Positions 1 through 7,651 of a stretch of 64,000 nucleotides of DNA are shown piece after piece. Source of the DNA: Asanoa siamensis. Its GTDB lineage: Bacteria > Actinomycetota > Actinomycetes > Mycobacteriales > Micromonosporaceae. Below the pieces are notes generated by a model, which worked only from the letters and a program-made list of their open reading frames with translations, did not search any database and had not been told where the DNA came from. Positions within the stretch are counted from its first letter, which is position 1, and each line of letters starts with the position of its first letter. Both the position numbers and the translations under genes were made by a program. Location of the stretch: NCBI RefSeq assembly GCF_016862555.1, contig NZ_BONE01000034.1, positions 26,241-90,240 on the forward strand. The letters are read 5' to 3'.

Positions 1-587
1 CGCTCCACCGCGAGCGTGGCGACGTTGTAGAAACCGGCGACCCCCGCCCCGTAACAGACCTCGGCGGCCGCCACCGGGCGGCCGGACGCGTACCCGATCA
101 GATAACGCGCCGGGCTCCCAGGCGCCAGCGACCAGCGCGCCGTCCCGGCGAAGAAATCCAACACCGTCGGCGACGGCGGAGACCAGTTCGCCGCGACCAC
201 CGCCGCCCAGTCGGCCAGCTCGGACGGCGTCGAGACCACCCGGACCGGGCGGTCCACCGGGCGCCGGCCCGTGCGGCAGCGCATCGCCAGCTCGCGTTCG
301 CCCACCGGCAGGCCCGCCTCGAGCAACCGGTCCGACAGGTCGAACGGCGCCGAGTCCGGGCCGACCCACCAGGTGAACGGCCGGCCCGTCGCGCGGACCG
401 CGGCCAGCGTCGACGCGATCCGCTCCGACGCGGAAGCGGCCGGGAAGCGGGCCGCGGCCACGATGTTGAACGTGTCGTCGGCCAGGCCGCTGTCGCAGAC
501 GAGCACGTCCGCGGCGGGCAGCACCGTCATCCCGGGCGCGCGGCGGTGCAGGTGCGCGGCGTGAAACGCCAGGTTGTCGTCGATCAT
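1..587 (-). CDS. GNAT family N-acetyltransferase, C-terminus cut by window edge
   Basis: Translating the minus strand gives an open frame from an ATG at 587 to the window edge, about 195 residues without a stop. The last visible stretch reads GAGVAGFYNVATLAVE, which fits the beta4/alpha3 region of GNAT acetyltransferases just before the acetyl-CoA binding R/Q-x-x-G-x-G/A loop; that loop lies outside the window. The substrate cannot be told. The ATG overlaps the stop of the DUF2786 gene by ATGA, so the two are probably co-translated, with this gene downstream. The family call rests on the final 30 or so visible residues. Confidence 0.7.
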   Translation of the reverse strand, partial: MIDDNLAFHAAHLHRRAPGMTVLPAADVLVCDSGLADDTFNIVAAARFPAASASERIASTLAAVRATGRPFTWWVGPDSAPFDLSDRLLEAGLPVGERELAMRCRTGRRPVDRPVRVVSTPSELADWAAVVAANWSPPSPTVLDFFAGTARWSLAPGSPARYLIGYASGRPVAAAEVCYGAGVAGFYNVATLAVE

Positions 588-1267
588 CGGAGGGCGTCGC
601 GCGTGCGGGCCGCGACGGGGGCGCCGCCGCCCAGGTCGGCCGCGGTGCCCGCCGCGTAGCCCGAGGCGCCGCCGTCGCCGCTCAGCCGGCGCGGGCGGGC
701 CAGGCGCGCGGCCGGATAGGCCTCGTCGCGCCGGCGTTCGACGGTGCCGGACCGGTCCGCCAGCACCAGGGCCATCGACGGTACGCCCGACGAGGCCACC
801 GACTCGGTCTCCCGGAGCCGCTTCGAGATCGCGGCCGCGAAACCGGTCAACCACGAGCGGCGGAACGCGGCCGGGTGCTGGCCCCAGGGCACCGGCGTCG
901 CCGCCAGGCCGTGGGCCGCCTGCACCAGCAGCGACGTGTAGAGCAACTCCGCCCGGGCCACGTCGCTCGAGAAGCCGAACAGGTGCACCGCGATCGAGCC
1001 CGGCCGCGAGAGCCGGACCGTGCGGCAGCGCAGCGGGATGGCGACGCCGACCAGCAGGCCCGCCTTGTCCGCGGCGTACGGCGCGGGCACGTCGATCAGC
1101 CGGTCGATCACCGGGTCCCGCGCCGGGTCGCGGGCGGCCAGCAGCGCCTGGTCGACGCCGTACTTCGCGATCAGCTCAGCGGCCTTCGCGGTCAGTGCTT
1201 CCGCCTCGGCCGGCGTACACGCCGGGTCCTCGGCCTTCGCCAGCAGCTTGCGGACCTTCTCGAGCAC
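584..1267 (-). CDS. DUF2786 domain protein
   Basis: A 227-residue protein. Its first 40 residues (LEKVRKLLAKAEDP, then an A/E-rich helix ending AAELIAKYGVDQAL) match the DUF2786 family, a short helical domain of unknown function found in actinobacteria and phages. The rest has no motif I recognise, and the last 50 residues are Arg/Ala/Gly-rich. The GTG start at 1267 lies 6 bp after the stop of the upstream gene, and the stop overlaps the downstream acetyltransferase start by ATGA, so this is the middle gene of a three-gene unit. Molecular role unknown. Confidence 0.75.
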   Translation of the reverse strand: MLEKVRKLLAKAEDPACTPAEAEALTAKAAELIAKYGVDQALLAARDPARDPVIDRLIDVPAPYAADKAGLLVGVAIPLRCRTVRLSRPGSIAVHLFGFSSDVARAELLYTSLLVQAAHGLAATPVPWGQHPAAFRRSWLTGFAAAISKRLRETESVASSGVPSMALVLADRSGTVERRRDEAYPAARLARPRRLSGDGGASGYAAGTAADLGGGAPVAARTRDALR

Positions 1268-1273
1268 GACCGC

Positions 1274-1663
1274 CTACTGTGCGCGGCGGCGGAGCGTGGC
1301 GACGGCCGAGCCGGCCAGGGTCAGCAGGCACTCCGGTAGCTGGCCGTCCTCCAGCGCCGCGCCGAACAGGGCCTCGCCCGTCGGCGCGTCGCTGTTGGCG
1401 TAGGCGCTCACGAAGCGGGCCACCCAGCGCGTGTCGTAGCCGGCCTCGTCGATGTCGGGAAAGTCGAGCGTCCACCGCCCGGCGGGCGCGCCCTCGCCGA
1501 CCATCGTCGCCGCGAGGCACCAGGCGACGTCGTAGGCGCCGACCACGCCGGAGCGGTCGACGACCGCGTCGAACGCGTTGGCGACCGCGTCGCTGTCGCC
1601 GTCGAGGGCGAGCCGCAGCACCTGCGCGGCATCGTCGACCGCATTCGGGGGAACCTCGACCAC
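1274..1663 (-). CDS. conserved small hypothetical protein upstream of the DUF2786 gene
   Basis: A 129-residue, acidic, Ala-rich, probably all-helical soluble protein with a GTG start at 1663. No signal peptide, membrane segment or catalytic motif is visible. It is the first gene of a tight unit with the DUF2786 protein (6 bp gap). I do not recognise a family; a regulatory or partner role for the DUF2786 protein is only suggested by the spacing. Confidence 0.6.
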   Translation of the reverse strand: MVEVPPNAVDDAAQVLRLALDGDSDAVANAFDAVVDRSGVVGAYDVAWCLAATMVGEGAPAGRWTLDFPDIDEAGYDTRWVARFVSAYANSDAPTGEALFGAALEDGQLPECLLTLAGSAVATLRRRAQ

Positions 1664-1708
1664 GGGCGAACTCTACGACCCGGCGTCAAACCGGACCACC
1701 GGAACGAG

Positions 1709-2107
1709 CTATGCCGCGCGCAACATACACGTGAGCCTGGCGGTGCAGACCCGGTCGCCGTCGTCGTCGGTGATGACGATCTCGTAGGTGGCCACGCCGC
1801 GACCGGCGTGGGCGGGCGTCGCGACGCCGGTGACCGTGCCCGTGCGTACCGCCTTGTGGTGGGTGGCGCTGATGTCCACGCCCAGCGCGATCCCGCGGCC
1901 GATCCTGTGCCCGTGCGCAGCGGCGGCGAACGAGCCCAAGGTCTCCGCGAGTACGCACGACGCGCCACCGTGGAGCAGCCCGTACGGCTGGGTGTTGCCG
2001 TCGACCGGCATGGTGCCGACCACGCGTTCCGTGGTCAGCTCAAGGATCTTGATGCCCATCCGCTCGGCGAGCGCACCAGGGCTGTGTTCGGAAAGTGATG
2101 TTGACAC
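1709..2107 (-). CDS. PaaI-type hotdog-fold thioesterase
   Basis: A 132-residue protein of the usual size for the hotdog acyl-CoA thioesterase family. It contains the helix motif around residues 43-60 (YGLLHGGASCVLAETLGS), whose HGG and following acidic residue are typical of PaaI/YbdB-like enzymes that hydrolyse aryl- or acyl-CoA thioesters. The C-terminal beta strands (GRGVATYEIVITDDDG) complete the fold. The GTG start at 2107 is followed by a short Ser/Thr-rich leader. It could serve phenylacetyl-CoA, menaquinone (DHNA-CoA) or general acyl-CoA turnover; the sequence does not separate these. Confidence 0.8.
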   Translation of the reverse strand: MSTSLSEHSPGALAERMGIKILELTTERVVGTMPVDGNTQPYGLLHGGASCVLAETLGSFAAAAHGHRIGRGIALGVDISATHHKAVRTGTVTGVATPAHAGRGVATYEIVITDDDGDRVCTARLTCMLRAA

Positions 2108-2217
2108 GCGCTCACGTTACCCGTCGGTAGACCGGGTTTCGATGGACGCTATCGCACATATCGACGGACACACGCTAGTGTGCCCTGGACTTCAGGGGAG
2201 GAAGGACGGACACCCCC

Positions 2218-3564
2218 ATGCTCGTCTCCCGCGGAGCGCGACACGTGGCCATCGCCATGTCCGCCGCGCTTGTGCTGACCATCGCCGCGTGTGGCGAGGA
2301 TGCCCCGCCGCCGCAGACCGCCGACAGCGCCGCCACCCCGGCCCGGCTGTACGGCACCGACGGCAACATGATCAACTCGTTCGCCGACGAGTTCAAGGAC
2401 CAGGCCGGCATGCTGGTCGGGATGAAGGGGACCACCCCGCTCACCCCGCTGTCCGAGGACTTCAAGGCCCGACTCAAGGCACTGCGCCCCAACCTGACCG
2501 ACAACACGTACGCCGGTGAGACCTACGACGCGGTCGTGATCAGCGCGCTGGCGGCCGAGCAGGCCGGCTCGACCGACCCGGGCGCGATCGCCAACCAGAT
2601 CAACTCGGTCACCACCGGCGGCACCGAGTGCGAGACGGTCCAGGCCTGCCTCGCGTTGGCCCGCGCGGGCACCGACCTCAACTACCGCGGGGTCTCGCTG
2701 ACGCGCGGCGGGTTCACCGACGCCGGCGAGCCGTCGACCGCGAGCTACGCGACCCTCCACTTCGGCAGCGGCGACCGGCTCGACGACAGCAAGACGGAAT
2801 ACGTGGGCGCGGGCGACGAGTCGACCACGACGACCAAGAAGCCCCCGGCCAGCGAGGGCGGCGGGGCCACCGGCCTCGGCCCGCTGAAGATCGGCGGCCT
2901 GCTGCCGGAGACCGGCGACCTGGCGCTGGCGTACCCGCCGATGGAGGCGGCCGCCGCGCTCGCGATCAAGGAGCTGAACGCGGCCGGCGGCGTGTTCGAC
3001 AAGGACGTCGAGTGGGCGACCGGCGACGACGGCACCAACCCCGAGGTCGCCAAGCAGACCATGCAGAAGCACATCGCCGAGAAGGTCAGCGTGATCATCG
3101 GCGCCGGTGCGTCGAGCATCTCCCGCGCGGTGCTGCCCGACGTGGTCAAGGCAGGCCTCGTGCTGTTCTCGCCGTGCAACACCGACGCCGGTCTCAGCAC
3201 GATCGACGACAAGGGCCTCTACTTCCGGACCGCGCCGTCCGACATCCTGCAGGGTCGCGCGCTGGCCGACGTGATCCTCCGCGACGGCCCGCGCAAGGTC
3301 GCCATCGTGGCGCGCAACGACTCGTACGGCACCGGCCTGCAGGGCAACGTCAAGGCCGAGCTCGAGAAGGCCGGCTTCCCGGTCGACATGATCGAGATCC
3401 TGACGTACGAGCCGCCGACGCCCGCCGCCCCCGACATCGACTTCTCGGCCGGCGCCAACCAGCTCAAGAGCGCCGGGCCCGACGGTGTACTGGTGATCGG
3501 CTTCGGCGAGTCCGCGCAGATCATCAAGGCGATGGACAAGGCGGGTGTGCAGATCCACCACTGA
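2218..3564 (+). CDS. circularly permuted branched-chain amino-acid type ABC substrate-binding lipoprotein
   Basis: A 448-residue exported lipoprotein with a signal peptide ending LTIAAC (lipid-modified Cys at about residue 25). The order of its two halves is reversed relative to LivJ-type type-I periplasmic binding proteins. Residues about 42-190 (LYGTDGNMINSF, then ETYDAVVISALAAEQAG, then a TGGTECE..CLALARAGTDLNYRG stretch and AGEPSTASYA) correspond to the normal C-terminal part. A Thr/Lys/Gly-rich linker follows (about 196-220). Residues about 222-448 (LKIGGLLPETGDLA, IIGAGASSISRAVLP, VLVIGFGESAQIIKAM) correspond to the normal N-terminal part and stop where the C-terminal part would begin. 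No permease or ATPase gene adjoins it. The ligand is unknown. GGGGAGGAAGG lies upstream of the ATG. Confidence 0.88.
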   Translation: MLVSRGARHVAIAMSAALVLTIAACGEDAPPPQTADSAATPARLYGTDGNMINSFADEFKDQAGMLVGMKGTTPLTPLSEDFKARLKALRPNLTDNTYAGETYDAVVISALAAEQAGSTDPGAIANQINSVTTGGTECETVQACLALARAGTDLNYRGVSLTRGGFTDAGEPSTASYATLHFGSGDRLDDSKTEYVGAGDESTTTTKKPPASEGGGATGLGPLKIGGLLPETGDLALAYPPMEAAAALAIKELNAAGGVFDKDVEWATGDDGTNPEVAKQTMQKHIAEKVSVIIGAGASSISRAVLPDVVKAGLVLFSPCNTDAGLSTIDDKGLYFRTAPSDILQGRALADVILRDGPRKVAIVARNDSYGTGLQGNVKAELEKAGFPVDMIEILTYEPPTPAAPDIDFSAGANQLKSAGPDGVLVIGFGESAQIIKAMDKAGVQIHH

Positions 3565-3576
3565 TCGGCTGGCACG

Positions 3577-3607
3577 TTTCCGGGAGCCGCGAGCCGGCTC
3601 CCGGAAA
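3577..3607 (+). terminator. rho-independent type hairpin after the binding-protein gene
   Basis: Perfect 12-bp inverted repeat (TTTCCGGGAGCC, 7-nt loop, GGCTCCCGGAAA) starting 12 bp after the stop codon. There is only a weak U tract after the right arm. It separates the binding-protein gene from the repeat-protein gene that starts at 3620. Confidence 0.7.
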
Positions 3608-3619
3608 TAGATTCTGGTC

Positions 3620-4090
3620 ATGAGCGAGTGGGACAGTTCCTACCTGGCGAGTGACCAGGGTTCCGTGGACGGCTTCGGGAGCGGCGACGGCTTCGACGCC
3701 CCGCACTCCATCGTGGAGCACGAGGTCGACGGCGGTCGGCGCTACCTCACCGACGTCGACGGCGACGGCTACGCCGACCTGGTCGCGGTCGACGGCGACC
3801 ATGACGGCGTGGTCGAGGCGGCATACGGGGACAGCGACGGCGACGGCCGCCTCGACACCATGATGCGTGACTACGACGAGGACGGCCTCGCCGACCAGGT
3901 GCTGCACGACGCGAACGGCGACGGCCGCACCGACGCCGTCGCGAGCGACATCAACAACGACGGCCGGGTCGACTCGATGTCGTTCGACACAGACTTCGAC
4001 GGGCGTACGGACGCCTGGGTGCGCGACACCGACTACGACGGGCTGCCGGACACGGCGACCATGCGTGGGAACTTGTACGTCACCAACTGA
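3620..4090 (+). CDS. Asp-rich calcium-binding-like repeat protein (8 repeats)
   Basis: A 156-residue, very acidic protein with no signal peptide or membrane segment. After about 40 residues it is made almost entirely of eight 13-14-residue repeats of the form D-x-D/N-x-D-G-x-x-D followed by 4-5 residues (for example DSDGDGRLDTMMR, DANGDGRTDAVAS). The Asp spacing resembles Ca-binding loops of dockerin, EF-hand and thrombospondin type 3 repeats. The ATG is at 3620. A smaller paralogue follows 75 bp downstream. Ca binding is inferred from the residue pattern only, and the lack of a secretion signal is odd for a Ca-loop protein. Confidence 0.75.
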   Translation: MSEWDSSYLASDQGSVDGFGSGDGFDAPHSIVEHEVDGGRRYLTDVDGDGYADLVAVDGDHDGVVEAAYGDSDGDGRLDTMMRDYDEDGLADQVLHDANGDGRTDAVASDINNDGRVDSMSFDTDFDGRTDAWVRDTDYDGLPDTATMRGNLYVTN

Positions 4091-4165
4091 GCGTCGAGTC
4101 GCGGCGGGCGCCGGGTGGCCGTAGGTTGTGCCGGAACGCTACCCGCACCCCCGCGAGGAGATCCG

Positions 4166-4414
4166 ATGAGCGAGTCCGAAGAGGTCGTCGAAACCCGCGG
4201 CGACGAGCACGTCGAGCTGATGACGGCCGACGCCAACAACGACGGCAAGACCGACGTGTGGGTGGTCGACACCGACGGCGACGGCAAGCCCGACCTGTTC
4301 CAGTTCGACACCGACGGTGACGGCACGGTCGACGTGACGATGGTCGACCTCGACGAGGACGGCACGCCGGACGCGATCGTCGACGGCGACGGCGGTCACC
4401 CGCCCGTCGCCTGA
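4166..4414 (+). CDS. short Asp-rich calcium-binding-like repeat protein (4 repeats)
   Basis: An 82-residue paralogue of the preceding gene. A 17-residue N-terminal lead (MSESEEVVETRGDEHVE) is followed by four 13-residue repeats of the same D-x-D-x-D-G-x-x-D type. I place the start at the ATG at 4166 because GCGAGGAG lies just upstream; longer in-frame extensions have no ribosome site and a different composition. No export signal is visible. A strong terminator follows. Confidence 0.75.
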   Translation: MSESEEVVETRGDEHVELMTADANNDGKTDVWVVDTDGDGKPDLFQFDTDGDGTVDVTMVDLDEDGTPDAIVDGDGGHPPVA

Positions 4415-4425
4415 CGCTGTTCTTG

Positions 4426-4463
4426 GCCGGGCCCGCCTGGACGGCGGGCCCGGCTTTTGTTTT
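4426..4463 (+). terminator. strong rho-independent terminator
   Basis: Perfect 12-bp GC-only stem (GCCGGGCCCGCC / GGCGGGCCCGGC) with a 5-nt loop, followed by TTTTGTTTT. It ends the repeat-protein transcription unit in front of the convergent selA gene. Confidence 0.85.
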
Positions 4464-4530
4464 GCCGCGTGTGCGGCGGGCCCGGGTTTGTTTTGCCGCA
4501 TGGGCGGCGGGCCTGGCTTTGCGTCGCAGC
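4443..4530. repeat. three degenerate copies of a 31-32 bp terminator-arm repeat
   Basis: The right arm and T-tract of the terminator recur at 4475 and 4506, each beginning GGCGGGCC and followed by a TTTG-rich piece and GCCGC. The copies start at 4443, 4475 and 4506 and decay with distance. They fill the gap up to the selA stop codon. This looks like local slippage or duplication of a terminator; no coding potential. Confidence 0.55.
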
Positions 4531-4548
4531 CGGGGGGCGCCGACGGGC

Positions 4549-5847
4549 CTAGCTCTGTTTCGCCGCGGCGAGCGTCGCAGTGAGCAGGTCCTCGTCGTCG
4601 TGCGCCGCGATCGTGCGCAGGTCCAGCAGGCAGCGGCCCGCGGAGACGCGCCCGACGACCGGGGGCTCGCCCGCGCGGAGCAGGGCCGCGTACACGGTGG
4701 GCAGGCTCAGCGCGACGCTCGGCAGCACCACGCCGGGTGCGCCGCCACCGCCCACCGTGGAGCCGCTGTCGACCACCTCGACGTCCACACCCTGCCCGCT
4801 CAGCGCGGCCGCGAGCCGGCGCGCCCGCTCGCGCAGGGTCGTGACCGGTGTGCGCAGCGCGGCCGTGGTCGGCGGCAGGGGGCCGCGGACCGTCGCCTCC
4901 AGCGCGGCGAGAGTCAGCTTGTCGACCCGCAGCGCGCGGGCCAGCGGATGCCGGGCCAGCCGGGTGACCAGGTCGGCGCGGCCGAGAATCAGGCCCGCCT
5001 GCGGGCCGCCGAGCAGCTTGTCGGCGCTCGCGGTGACCAGCGCCGCACCGGCGGCCAGGGCCGAGGCGGCGTCCGGCTCGTCGGGCAGCAGCGGCTCGGG
5101 GGCCAGCAGCCCGGAGCCGATGTCGTAGACCACGGGCACGTCGAGCGTCACCAGGTCGGCCAGGCTCGGCGCGGCGGTGAAGCCGCTGACCCGGTAGTTC
5201 GACGGATGCAGCCGCATCACCAGCGCGGTCTCCGGCCCGATCGCCGCCGCGTAGTCGCTCAGATGCGTCCGGTTGGTCGTGCCGACCTCGCGGAGCTTCG
5301 CGCCGGCCGCGGTCAGCAACTCCGGGATGCGGAAGCCGTCGCCGATCTCGATGAGCTCGCCGCGGCTGACCACCACCTCCCGCCCGGCGGCCAGGGCGAA
5401 CACGGTCAGCGCGAGGGCCGCGGCGTTGTTGTTGACCACGTGTACGGCCTCGGCGCCGGGCACCGCGGCGCGCAGCGCACCGAGGACCTCGGCGCCGCGC
5501 TTCGCGCGTACCCCTGCAGCAAGATCGAACTCGACGTCCGTGTAGCCGGCCGCGGCGCAGACCGCGGCCACCGCGGCCGGGGAGAGGGCGGAACGCCCGA
5601 GGTTGGTGTGCACGATGACGCCGGTGGCGTTGAGCACGCGGCGCAGGCCCGAGGCCGCCGCGGGCAGGGCGGCGACGGCCACGTCGGCGGCGGCGTGCGG
5701 GGGCAGGCGACCCGAGCGCACCTCGTCGAGCGCGCCGGCGACGGCGGCCCGGACCAACGCCGGACCGAGCCGCTCGACGGCCGCGACCAGGCGGGGATCG
5801 GCCAGGACGGCATCGACCCGCGGCGTGGCCCGGCGTGGATCGGTCAT
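4549..5847 (-). CDS. selA: L-seryl-tRNA(Sec) selenium transferase
   Basis: A 432-residue PLP enzyme, normal length for SelA, which converts Ser-tRNA(Sec) to Sec-tRNA(Sec) with selenophosphate. The N-terminal domain (MTDPRRATPRVDAVL) is followed by the conserved VLNATGVIVHTNLGRS segment, the VNNNAAA loop, LIEIGDGFRIPEL, GTTNRTH and the PLP site SADKLLGGPQAG, with the Schiff-base Lys at about residue 277. The tRNA-Sec gene lies just upstream on the same strand, 26 bp from the start, so the two are likely co-transcribed. selB and selD are not in the window. Confidence 0.93.
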   Translation of the reverse strand: MTDPRRATPRVDAVLADPRLVAAVERLGPALVRAAVAGALDEVRSGRLPPHAAADVAVAALPAAASGLRRVLNATGVIVHTNLGRSALSPAAVAAVCAAAGYTDVEFDLAAGVRAKRGAEVLGALRAAVPGAEAVHVVNNNAAALALTVFALAAGREVVVSRGELIEIGDGFRIPELLTAAGAKLREVGTTNRTHLSDYAAAIGPETALVMRLHPSNYRVSGFTAAPSLADLVTLDVPVVYDIGSGLLAPEPLLPDEPDAASALAAGAALVTASADKLLGGPQAGLILGRADLVTRLARHPLARALRVDKLTLAALEATVRGPLPPTTAALRTPVTTLRERARRLAAALSGQGVDVEVVDSGSTVGGGGAPGVVLPSVALSLPTVYAALLRAGEPPVVGRVSAGRCLLDLRTIAAHDDEDLLTATLAAAKQS

Positions 5848-5873
5848 CGCACCCCCATGCGGCGGTGGCTGGC

Positions 5874-5969
5874 TGGCGGAGGCGTACGGGAATCGAACCC
5901 GCCTGACCCGGATGCCGGGTCACGCCGGTTTTGAAGACCGGGAGGGCCACCAGGCGCCCACTCGCCTCC
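5874..5969 (-). tRNA. selC: tRNA-Sec (anticodon TCA)
   Basis: A 96-nt minus-strand tRNA with an encoded CCA (5874-5876). The acceptor arm GGAGGCG pairs with CGCCTCC, the anticodon loop is CTTCAAA (TCA), and a long variable arm (TGACCCGG...CCGGGTCA) is present as expected for tRNA-Sec. The TGA-reading anticodon, long extra arm and adjacent selA fix the identity. Confidence 0.95.
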
Positions 5970-6100
5970 GGTCGGGACTATAGGCGACGATCCGGGCGCC
6001 GGCAGGGTGAACGGGCGGGTGTCGCGAGGTATCAAACGTCCGGGCCGGGCCTCTGTGGTGGTGACCAGTCCCAACCGCCACACCCCGCAGGAGGCCCGAC

Positions 6101-6934
6101 GTGGTCACCGAAGCCCAGCTCGCGGCGGACCCGTTCGTCCAGCGCGAGATCGTCACGCCGGAGTTCGGCGCGCTCGGCAAGGAGTTGCGCCGGCGCACCG
6201 GCCGGCCCGCCGACGCCGTCGGCATCAAGGGCGACAACCGGCATCTGAAGGGCGCGCACCGGTCCAACGAGTTCATCCGGAAGTCGCCGCTGTGCACGAA
6301 CCGGACCTCGACGCTGCAGTCCGGACTGACGCCGGAGCAGGAGCGGCACATCGCGGCGTTCGACTTCACGCCGGGCGCGTGGGGGACGCCCGCCAACCGG
6401 GCGGTGATGAAGACGCACACCACGCGGCTGCGCGCCGCCATGCTCGACGGCCGCCTGCCGGGCCTACGGCAGGTGATCGGGACGCTCGACGGTACGACGG
6501 TGACCGGGACGAACGCGGACGGCTCGACCTTCGACGCGAGCGACTCGCACCTGGACCACTGGCACCTGACGTTCGACCGGCGCCGCTGCCGGGACCAGAC
6601 CCTGATGGAGCGCGTCGTGACCGTCGTGCTCGGAGAGAAGGAGACCGACGTGATCGAGGACAGCAAGGACGGGCAGGCCATGATGTGGCGCCTGGAGGCC
6701 CTCCAGGCGGGCGCCGACACCGTCCGCGGCGGCCCGCTCAAGGGCGAGCCGATGTGGATCGTGCGCGAGCTCAAGAAGCTCGCCGTCGCGGTCGGCAAGG
6801 TCGACGAGGCGGTCGCGGCGCAGTTGGCCGACGAGCTGGCGGCCCTCGGCGGGGCCAACGAACAGGCAGACCTGCTCCGCAAGGTCCTCGGCGACCGCGC
6901 GGCCGACGTGGGCGCGCTGCTGGCGGAGAAGTAA
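6101..6934 (+). CDS. putative zinc peptidase-like protein (M15-like His/Asp pattern)
   Basis: A 277-residue soluble protein with a GTG start at 6101 and AGGAGG upstream. Residues 47-57 (RHLKGAHRSNE) and 149-158 (SHLDHWHLTF) place conserved-looking His53, Asp152, His153 and His155 in an arrangement reminiscent of M15/LAS metallopeptidases, often found in actinobacterial and phage peptidoglycan-active proteins. The C-terminal 100 residues are helical and charged, with a possible structural role. There is no signal peptide, so either it acts inside the cell or it is exported by another route. The family call is inference from the His/Asp pattern. Confidence 0.5.
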   Translation: MVTEAQLAADPFVQREIVTPEFGALGKELRRRTGRPADAVGIKGDNRHLKGAHRSNEFIRKSPLCTNRTSTLQSGLTPEQERHIAAFDFTPGAWGTPANRAVMKTHTTRLRAAMLDGRLPGLRQVIGTLDGTTVTGTNADGSTFDASDSHLDHWHLTFDRRRCRDQTLMERVVTVVLGEKETDVIEDSKDGQAMMWRLEALQAGADTVRGGPLKGEPMWIVRELKKLAVAVGKVDEAVAAQLADELAALGGANEQADLLRKVLGDRAADVGALLAEK

Positions 6935-6964
6935 GGCTGACACGTAGGGCCGATCGCCGGGCAG

Positions 6965-7003
6965 ACAAAAAGAAGCCCTCATCCACGTTGCCGCGGTTGA
7001 GGA
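6965..7003 (-). terminator. probable original tRNA-operon terminator, now left of the element
   Basis: Read on the minus strand, a stem based on CCTCA / TGAGG with partially paired GC-rich inner arms is followed by GCTTCTTTTT. It lies immediately beyond attL. Before integration it would have been just downstream of tRNA-Phe, and it is now about 15.7 kb away. The stem has internal mismatches. Confidence 0.45.
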
Positions 7004-7009
7004 CTCCGA

Positions 7010-7075
7010 TAGCCCGGCGAAAGGCTATGTGGCCAGGGGCGGGGTCGAACCGCCGACCTTCCGATTTTCAGTCGG
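7010..7075. other. attL (66-bp direct repeat, displaced 3' end of tRNA-Phe)
   Basis: Identical over 66 bp to 22692-22757. It includes the T-arm, variable loop and half of the anticodon arm of tRNA-Phe, plus a small flanking hairpin (ATAGCC...GGCTAT). Identity ends at 7076, where the tRNA sequence is replaced by element DNA. No complete tRNA is formed here. Confidence 0.95.
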
Positions 7076-7210
7076 TTGGTCGCGGGGAGCCCCCGCCCTT
7101 TGCTGTCCCGACACTGCCGTTGACCTCGGTGCGCGTTGGTCGCAACTCGGCCTTGTCCGCACCTCTGCGGGCATGTCCGGTGCCGCTTCCTGACACCGCC
7201 CTGACAACGA

Positions 7211-7396
7211 TCATGCGTGGTTGGGCCCGCCAGCTGCGGGCCGGTTGGGCAGCGTGATGCCCTCCTCTCGGCAGTACCACCGCATGAAGTGACGTAGTAC
7301 CGCAGAGCGGTCGGGCTCGGCCAACTCGCCGAACCGATCCCACAGCGAGTCGTCGCATCGGAGGCGTTTGAGCGGGGTCTTGGGCTGGTTGGGCAC
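7211..7396 (-). CDS. small DNA-binding-like protein, possibly ribbon-helix-helix
   Basis: A 61-residue basic protein (MPNQPKTPLKRLRCDDSLWDRFGELAE, then DRSAVLRHFMRWYCREEG). The length, the basic strand-like start and the two short helices resemble Arc/MetJ-type proteins, but no diagnostic motif fixes it. The GTG start has GGGAGG upstream. Part of a second copy is present as a broken remnant at 8811-8862, so this gene type seems native to the element and predates arrival of the cargo. Confidence 0.55.
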   Translation of the reverse strand: MPNQPKTPLKRLRCDDSLWDRFGELAEPDRSAVLRHFMRWYCREEGITLPNRPAAGGPNHA

Positions 7397-7651
7397 GTAG
7401 ACCTCCCGGTGTGGCTACACCAAGCTTCGCAGGGTCGACATCGCGCGACGCAGTGGAGTCCACGGCTGGATGCGCGCGCCCGCTGGGGTGGTGTCAACGC
7501 TGCCGACCTCGTGCCGCTACGTGCGCAAGCTTCGTAGCGGGCAAGTGGCTATCGGCCCGAGCCCTGATCGCCCCCCGCCGTGCTGCGATGCGGTATGGAG
7601 GGTGAGTATTTGCCTGGTGGATCGCCAGAAGTCCTCCAAGCCGTTGACAGC
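7397..7651. other. intergenic, no gene seen
   Basis: About 255 bp between the small minus-strand gene and the stop of the HEPN gene. Short frames here lack a ribosome site and convincing composition. No hairpin or repeat stands out. Confidence 0.5.

Noticed and set aside
2149..3621. Minus-strand frame opposite the binding-protein gene
   Set aside because: Shadow of the binding-protein gene; no motif, while the plus strand has a lipobox and a recognisable fold.
4549..5847. In-frame TGA codons as selenocysteine in neighbouring genes
   Set aside because: All nearby genes end at their stops with complete-looking C-termini or overlapping downstream starts; no continuation of coding sequence past a TGA was seen.
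4139..5950. Long minus-strand frame overlapping selA and the tRNA-Sec gene
   Set aside because: It runs out of frame with SelA and through a tRNA; its product is an Arg/Gly/Ala-rich low-complexity string.
7010..7075. A second tRNA-Phe gene at the left end
   Set aside because: Only the 3' 46 bp are present; the 5' half with the D-arm and acceptor strand is missing. It is attL.
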